64,000 nt of DNA. Source: JAVBRU01 sp031547595. GTDB taxonomy: Bacteria > Bacillota > Clostridia > Christensenellales > Aristaeellaceae. The notes under the pieces were generated by a model, which made no database searches, was not told the origin of the DNA, and saw nothing but the letters and a program-made list of their open reading frames with translations. The position numbers and the translations under genes are program-made. Where the stretch lies: the NCBI GenBank assembly GCA_031547595.1, contig JAVBRU010000012.1:1-64000 (forward strand). Reading direction: 5' to 3'. The number at the start of each line of letters is the position of its first letter. The first letter of the stretch is position 1. Positions 60,610 through 64,000 of this stretch are shown here, in pieces.

Positions 60610-62031
60610 TTATTTGGCGGTCACCATCACTTCGCCCAGCGCACCCTCGCCATCCAGCTGAATGCACAGGCTGGTGATCTCCAAATCCTCCGCCAGCGGC
60701 AGGATAACCGAACTGCCGGGAACATCCTTGCAGGCGGAGAAGTCCAGCGTCGTTTGATACTGATCATTTACAACCAGTATGCCCGTCCCCACAAAACCAT
60801 CAGCAGGGTAGATTTGAATCATGTCAGACACAATGGGGACATCCCAGGTAAACTCTGCCGTTTGGTCGTGCCAGATATGGTTTTTCGAGGCGGGGGAGGC
60901 GCAGATATCGCCATCCATCAACAACGCGGGGCCGTTGGCTGCTGCCATGCCATTCTTTAGGCCAATATCCTGCAGCGGCAATAGCTGCCACGATTTTGTG
61001 GTGGGGCCGCAGATAAATGCAGTGCCATCGGCGTGATAGCCGCTGCGGTCGTAGGCCAGCTGGCGGTTGCCGGTGGGGTTGGTAAGGAAGGTGTGCACGT
61101 GGTAGGAGGTGAAGGTCTCTTCGCCCACCGTGAAAAAACCGTTGTGGCCTGGGCCGGAGACCAGCACATTGCCATCGCTGTCTGCCTGCCAGGTGAGCAG
61201 CGGATTGGTGTCTGCCTTGGTGTAGGGACCAAGCGGGCTGGTTGCCGTGGCAACGCCTACGCCGTATTCCTTGCTGGAATACAGGTTGGCGCTGTAATAA
61301 AGGTAATACGTGCCGTTATGCCTGCGCACGATGCCGCCCTCGTTCCACAGCGGGTTTTCAGAGCACATTTCCCATTCCTGGCTGGGCTGGATAAGCAGCA
61401 CCGGCTCGTCCACGATAGCCAATAAATCGCTGGAAAGCTGCACGCCGTAGGTGTGGCTTTCCTTGCGCCCGTTCACGATGTTTTGAGAGCAATCCCGCGA
61501 ATAGAACAGGTACGGCGTGCCGTCGTCATCCACAAACAGGCTGGCATCTATGGTGCTGTAGCCCAAATCGAGGAGCGGTTCGCCGGGGCAGATGTACGGC
61601 CCCTGCGGCGTATCCGAGAACGCAATACCCAGCACATGGTGATAATCCTCCGGGTTGCCGCTCTTTACGCAGGAGAACAGCAGCGTATAGCGGCCGTTGT
61701 AGTAATACGCCTCCGGCGCCCAGTGCTTGATCGCGCCAAAGGGCGCGCGCTGCATGGCAGTGAATTTGTCTATTCGAGACCATTCGGCCAGTGTTTCCGT
61801 AAAATACCCCTCAAACTTGGTGTCACCCTTGGTGGCAAACAGGTAATACTTTCCCTCGGCAGGCAAAATAAAGGGGTCGCCAATGCTGGTGATATCCAGC
61901 GGGTTTTGATAGAAGCGATGCTGAATGTCTTCAAACTCTTTAAGTGGCAGCGGCTCCAGGCTTTCCGCCCTCGCGGGGGAGAGCATCGCGCACAGCGGCA
62001 GCAACATCAGGCACAGGATCAGCAATCTCAT
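60610..62031 (-). CDS. Exported GH43-family glycoside hydrolase
   Basis: A 473-residue five-bladed propeller enzyme with a signal peptide (about 1-22, ending ARA). The three acidic residues of GH43 are visible: Asp in SIGDPFILP, Asp in TIDASLFVDDDGTPYLFYSR, and Glu in WNEGGIVRRHNGTYYLYYSAN. Residues about 350-473 form a C-terminal beta-sandwich (TAEFTWDVPIVSDMIQIYPADG). Likely substrates are arabinan, arabinoxylan or arabinogalactan. The start is ATG 62031, behind GTAGGAG; the in-frame TTG 62037 adds two residues. It follows the BNR hydrolase in the same operon. Confidence 0.88.
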   Translation of the reverse strand: MRLLILCLMLLPLCAMLSPARAESLEPLPLKEFEDIQHRFYQNPLDITSIGDPFILPAEGKYYLFATKGDTKFEGYFTETLAEWSRIDKFTAMQRAPFGAIKHWAPEAYYYNGRYTLLFSCVKSGNPEDYHHVLGIAFSDTPQGPYICPGEPLLDLGYSTIDASLFVDDDGTPYLFYSRDCSQNIVNGRKESHTYGVQLSSDLLAIVDEPVLLIQPSQEWEMCSENPLWNEGGIVRRHNGTYYLYYSANLYSSKEYGVGVATATSPLGPYTKADTNPLLTWQADSDGNVLVSGPGHNGFFTVGEETFTSYHVHTFLTNPTGNRQLAYDRSGYHADGTAFICGPTTKSWQLLPLQDIGLKNGMAAANGPALLMDGDICASPASKNHIWHDQTAEFTWDVPIVSDMIQIYPADGFVGTGILVVNDQYQTTLDFSACKDVPGSSVILPLAEDLEITSLCIQLDGEGALGEVMVTAK

Positions 62032-62041
62032 TTTCAATCTC

Positions 62042-63136
62042 CTACTCGGTCAGTTGAAGAATTTGCAGCCCAATTCCGTTTTGGTTGGTGGTGGTCACCT
62101 GTGGGAAGGCGGCCAACACGCGATCGCCCGGCAGCGGCAGCAACGAGCCCCAGAACCCGTTAGAAAACTCCCCAAAGAAGCTCTCCGGCGCGTCGAATGC
62201 TGCGTTTTCATCGCCCGCGCACACGAAGAACTTGCCAAAGTGATTGTAGGACAGTGCCGTTTTGCCCGAATCCAGCGTCACGATATACGGCCCGGCGGCG
62301 GCGCGGAAGAAGTTGATGCGGTGCTCGGGGCCGTCCTCATCAAGGGCCAGGTCTTTGGCCCAGTTATCGTGCGAGAAGGCCAAAGACAGGTGATAGCTGA
62401 GGTCTGCCGCCTTGGATTCCAGCGCCAGGGCGATCGTGCCGTCCAGCAGCTCTGTGGCTACCGGCATCTGATCGGTATAATGGCGCACGCCCTCCACATC
62501 GCACACGTATTGCTGCGCGACGCGCTGGGCGGCATAGGGCGGCTCTTTCACATCCGGCGTCCAGGTGAAGCCACCGTCCATCGAGCGGATCAGCCCCGTG
62601 CCCGAGGAGCGTCGCAGCTGCTTGAAGCCGTGCAGATACACCTTGGGCGCAATCTGGGTGAAGTACACTTGGATTTCGCCGGAGCGCAGAAGCAGCGTAT
62701 GCGGCTCCCAATTGCTGCCCACGTAGATGATTTCGGGGGGAGAGAAGCTCTCGCCGCCGTCTGTGCTACGCGCCAGCACCAGGCCATTTTGGTCAATGGC
62801 GGTGCGGTAGTGATCGTTCACGCGGTAGGACGCTACCACCAGGATATCGCCGTTCTCCTGCACAATGGCATCGGCGGTCATGTACTTGCGCAGGTCCTTC
62901 TCGCCATCCGGCATGCGCACGTGGTGCGCGCTCATCACCGGGCGCGGGGCACTCCACTGACGAAGATCGCCGGAGTAGGCAGCATAGATGGTGCCGCCCA
63001 GCTGGCCAACTTGGAAGATCAGCATATAACGGCCATCCTTCAGCAGCTTCACACGGGGATAGTGGGCATCGGCGTACAACGGGTGGGTGTGGGTATCCAG
63101 GTAGGTAAACGAACCTTCGATGGGGACAAAGCGCAT
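62042..63136 (-). CDS. BNR/Asp-box beta-propeller hydrolase
   Basis: A 364-residue six-bladed propeller protein with Asp-box repeats ARSTDGGESFSPP and IRSMDGGFTWTPD. It resembles sialidase-fold enzymes (GH33-like or GH93 exo-arabinanase-like). The arabinan-type GH43 next door favours the second. No signal peptide is visible, so it would act on imported oligosaccharides. ATG 63136 lies seven bases behind GGAGG. Confidence 0.75.
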   Translation of the reverse strand: MRFVPIEGSFTYLDTHTHPLYADAHYPRVKLLKDGRYMLIFQVGQLGGTIYAAYSGDLRQWSAPRPVMSAHHVRMPDGEKDLRKYMTADAIVQENGDILVVASYRVNDHYRTAIDQNGLVLARSTDGGESFSPPEIIYVGSNWEPHTLLLRSGEIQVYFTQIAPKVYLHGFKQLRRSSGTGLIRSMDGGFTWTPDVKEPPYAAQRVAQQYVCDVEGVRHYTDQMPVATELLDGTIALALESKAADLSYHLSLAFSHDNWAKDLALDEDGPEHRINFFRAAAGPYIVTLDSGKTALSYNHFGKFFVCAGDENAAFDAPESFFGEFSNGFWGSLLPLPGDRVLAAFPQVTTTNQNGIGLQILQLTE

Positions 63137-63191
63137 GGTTGCACCTCCTCTGGCGATGGATCATCGCACTATGATTTTTATCATCTTCTTC

Positions 63192-63220
63192 ATTATGGGG
63201 GAACGCGAAGCAATGCGCAA
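63192..63220 (-). promoter_or_regulatory. Promoter of the BNR-GH43 operon
   Basis: On the minus strand, -35 TTGCGC (63220-63215), 17-bp spacer, -10 CATAAT (63197-63192), 56 bp upstream of the start codon. Confidence 0.6.
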
Positions 63221-63311
63221 GTCAATAATTTGCCTGAAAAATCGGCAAAAATATGGCCATTGCCGAGGTGAAGGTGAGAAAATTTCGGGAATTTCCGCTG
63301 GATTCTTTGCC

Positions 63312-63340
63312 TTGCGCTCATTATCAAAATGTCCGATAAT
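63312..63340 (+). promoter_or_regulatory. Promoter of the sugar permease gene
   Basis: -35 TTGCGC (63312-63317), 17-bp spacer, -10 GATAAT (63335-63340), 79 bp upstream of the start codon. The stretch between the two divergent promoters is AT-rich; no clear operator palindrome was found. Confidence 0.6.
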
Positions 63341-63418
63341 GTATGTAATGGCAGGAAACGTCCCGAAGAGCCCTTTAGTACGACTGCTTTCTCTTTTATT
63401 TTGTCCGAGGGGGGATTG

Positions 63419-64000
63419 ATGTTGAAATCCACTATAGCCACAGGCGGCCCCACCAAGCGAGTCATCATCCGGCGGGATCTGAAGCGCAACAAATGGGTGT
63501 ACTGCATGCTGATCCCGATTTTGGTTTATTATTTGGTGTTTAAGTATTTACCCATGCTGGGCGTCACCATGGCTTTTCAGAATTATAAGCCGGCGCTGGG
63601 GTTCCTTAAAAGCCAATGGGTGGGTTTTGATAATTTTACTTCTTTCCTTAATAGTTTTTATGCATGGCGCACCATCCGAAACACCCTTTTGATCAACGTA
63701 TACCAGATCCTCTTTGGTTTCCCGATGCCGATTATCTTTGCGCTGCTGCTCAACGAGCTTCGCAGCAAATCTTATAAACGCCTGGCGCAGACTGTCAGCT
63801 ACATGCCGCATTTCATATCGCTGATCGTCGTATGCGGCCTGCTGCGCATCTTCACAGGCTCCGAAGGCCTGATCAACGTCATTGCCCGGCTGTTCGGGCA
63901 GGACTTTGGCAACCTGCTCACCAAGGCCAAATATTTTCGCACGATTTATGTGGCCAGCGGTATCTGGCAAAGCATGGGCTGGGGCAGCATCATCTACCTG
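63419..64000 (+). CDS. LplB-type sugar ABC transporter permease (partial)
   Basis: The first 194 residues of a permease of the LplB/YtcP/YteP group, cut by the window end. It begins with a basic tail, a first helix (YCMLIPILVYYLVFKYLPMLGVTMAFQNY), then GFDNF and successive helices (TIRNTLLINVYQILFGFPMPIIFALLLNEL; QTVSYMPHFISLIVVCGLL), all typical of the group that imports complex or acidic oligosaccharides. ATG 63419 lies behind GAGGGGGG. It opens the transporter operon of the glycan locus. Confidence 0.9.
   Translation, partial: MLKSTIATGGPTKRVIIRRDLKRNKWVYCMLIPILVYYLVFKYLPMLGVTMAFQNYKPALGFLKSQWVGFDNFTSFLNSFYAWRTIRNTLLINVYQILFGFPMPIIFALLLNELRSKSYKRLAQTVSYMPHFISLIVVCGLLRIFTGSEGLINVIARLFGQDFGNLLTKAKYFRTIYVASGIWQSMGWGSIIYL

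Noticed and set aside
1..64000. CRISPR arrays, tRNA or rRNA genes
   Set aside because: No regularly spaced repeats, cloverleaf sequences or rRNA segments were seen when the intergenic stretches were read.

Overview
The window looks like a chromosomal piece of a fairly GC-rich Bacillota (Clostridia-like) bacterium. Reasons: strong GGAGG-type ribosome binding sites, frequent GTG and TTG starts, sigma-A promoters often with an extended -10 (TGn), an L10 leader RNA, Soj/Spo0J-type ParAB beside dnaA, clostridial Opp and amino-acid ABC transporters, and exported proteins with short MKK-type signal peptides. The exact lineage (something near Christensenellales or Oscillospirales) is inference. No tRNA, rRNA, CRISPR array, prophage or intact insertion sequence was seen.

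Layout. 1-8.0 kb: argH, then a complete F-type ATP synthase operon (atpI-B-E-F-[H'A]-G-D-C) in which the C-terminal domain of subunit delta is fused to the front of subunit alpha and no separate atpH exists. 8.1-11.6 kb: an Hpt protein plus HD-GYP response regulator, then an ECF sigma factor with its membrane anti-sigma partner. 11.7-15.5 kb (minus): a four-gene operon with a ZorA/MotA-like channel carrying a long helical tail, a ZorB/MotB-like OmpA-domain protein, a small membrane-anchored protein, and an exported VanX-type D-Ala-D-Ala dipeptidase. 15.7-21.8 kb (minus): an SPFH/zinc-ribbon protein with a receiver-like protein, then a ketoreductase and a 1107-residue acyl-AMP ligase / ACP / alpha-oxoamine synthase fusion that together read as a self-contained sphingoid-like lipid or aminoketone pathway. 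21.9-26.4 kb: an RlmI-type methyltransferase, an amino-acid ABC importer behind a perfect ARG box, and Mrp/NubP.

26.6-37.5 kb: an Opp/Dpp importer whose permease C and both ATPases carry large insertions, a small membrane protein, an esterase-like hydrolase and an APH-fold kinase. 37.5-41.3 kb (minus): an exported multi-domain protein, rplL-rplJ with its attenuator leader, and a secreted metallo-beta-lactamase-fold protein. 41.4-46.2 kb: an XRE/S24-like regulator, a 159-bp MITE that supplies the stop codons of both flanking genes, parB, parA, an unknown gene, the presumed oriC with three DnaA boxes, and dnaA (not followed by dnaN). 46.3-50.7 kb: a DUF5107-TPR protein and a divergent regulator with a LacI-like sensor and a C-terminal HTH. 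50.8-56.4 kb: two secreted proteins with a MacAB-like exporter and two adaptor-like proteins. 56.5-64 kb: a second DUF5107-TPR protein, an aldose epimerase-like protein, a GH43 enzyme, a BNR beta-propeller hydrolase and the start of an LplB-type sugar permease, which form a glycan-use locus.

The strongest leads for undescribed biology are the Zor-like motor/dipeptidase operon, the single-chain acyl-AMP ligase/ACP/oxoamine synthase with its reductase, the delta-alpha ATP synthase fusion, and the MacAB-like locus with its secreted beta-rich proteins. All functions are assigned by reading motifs; no database search was run.
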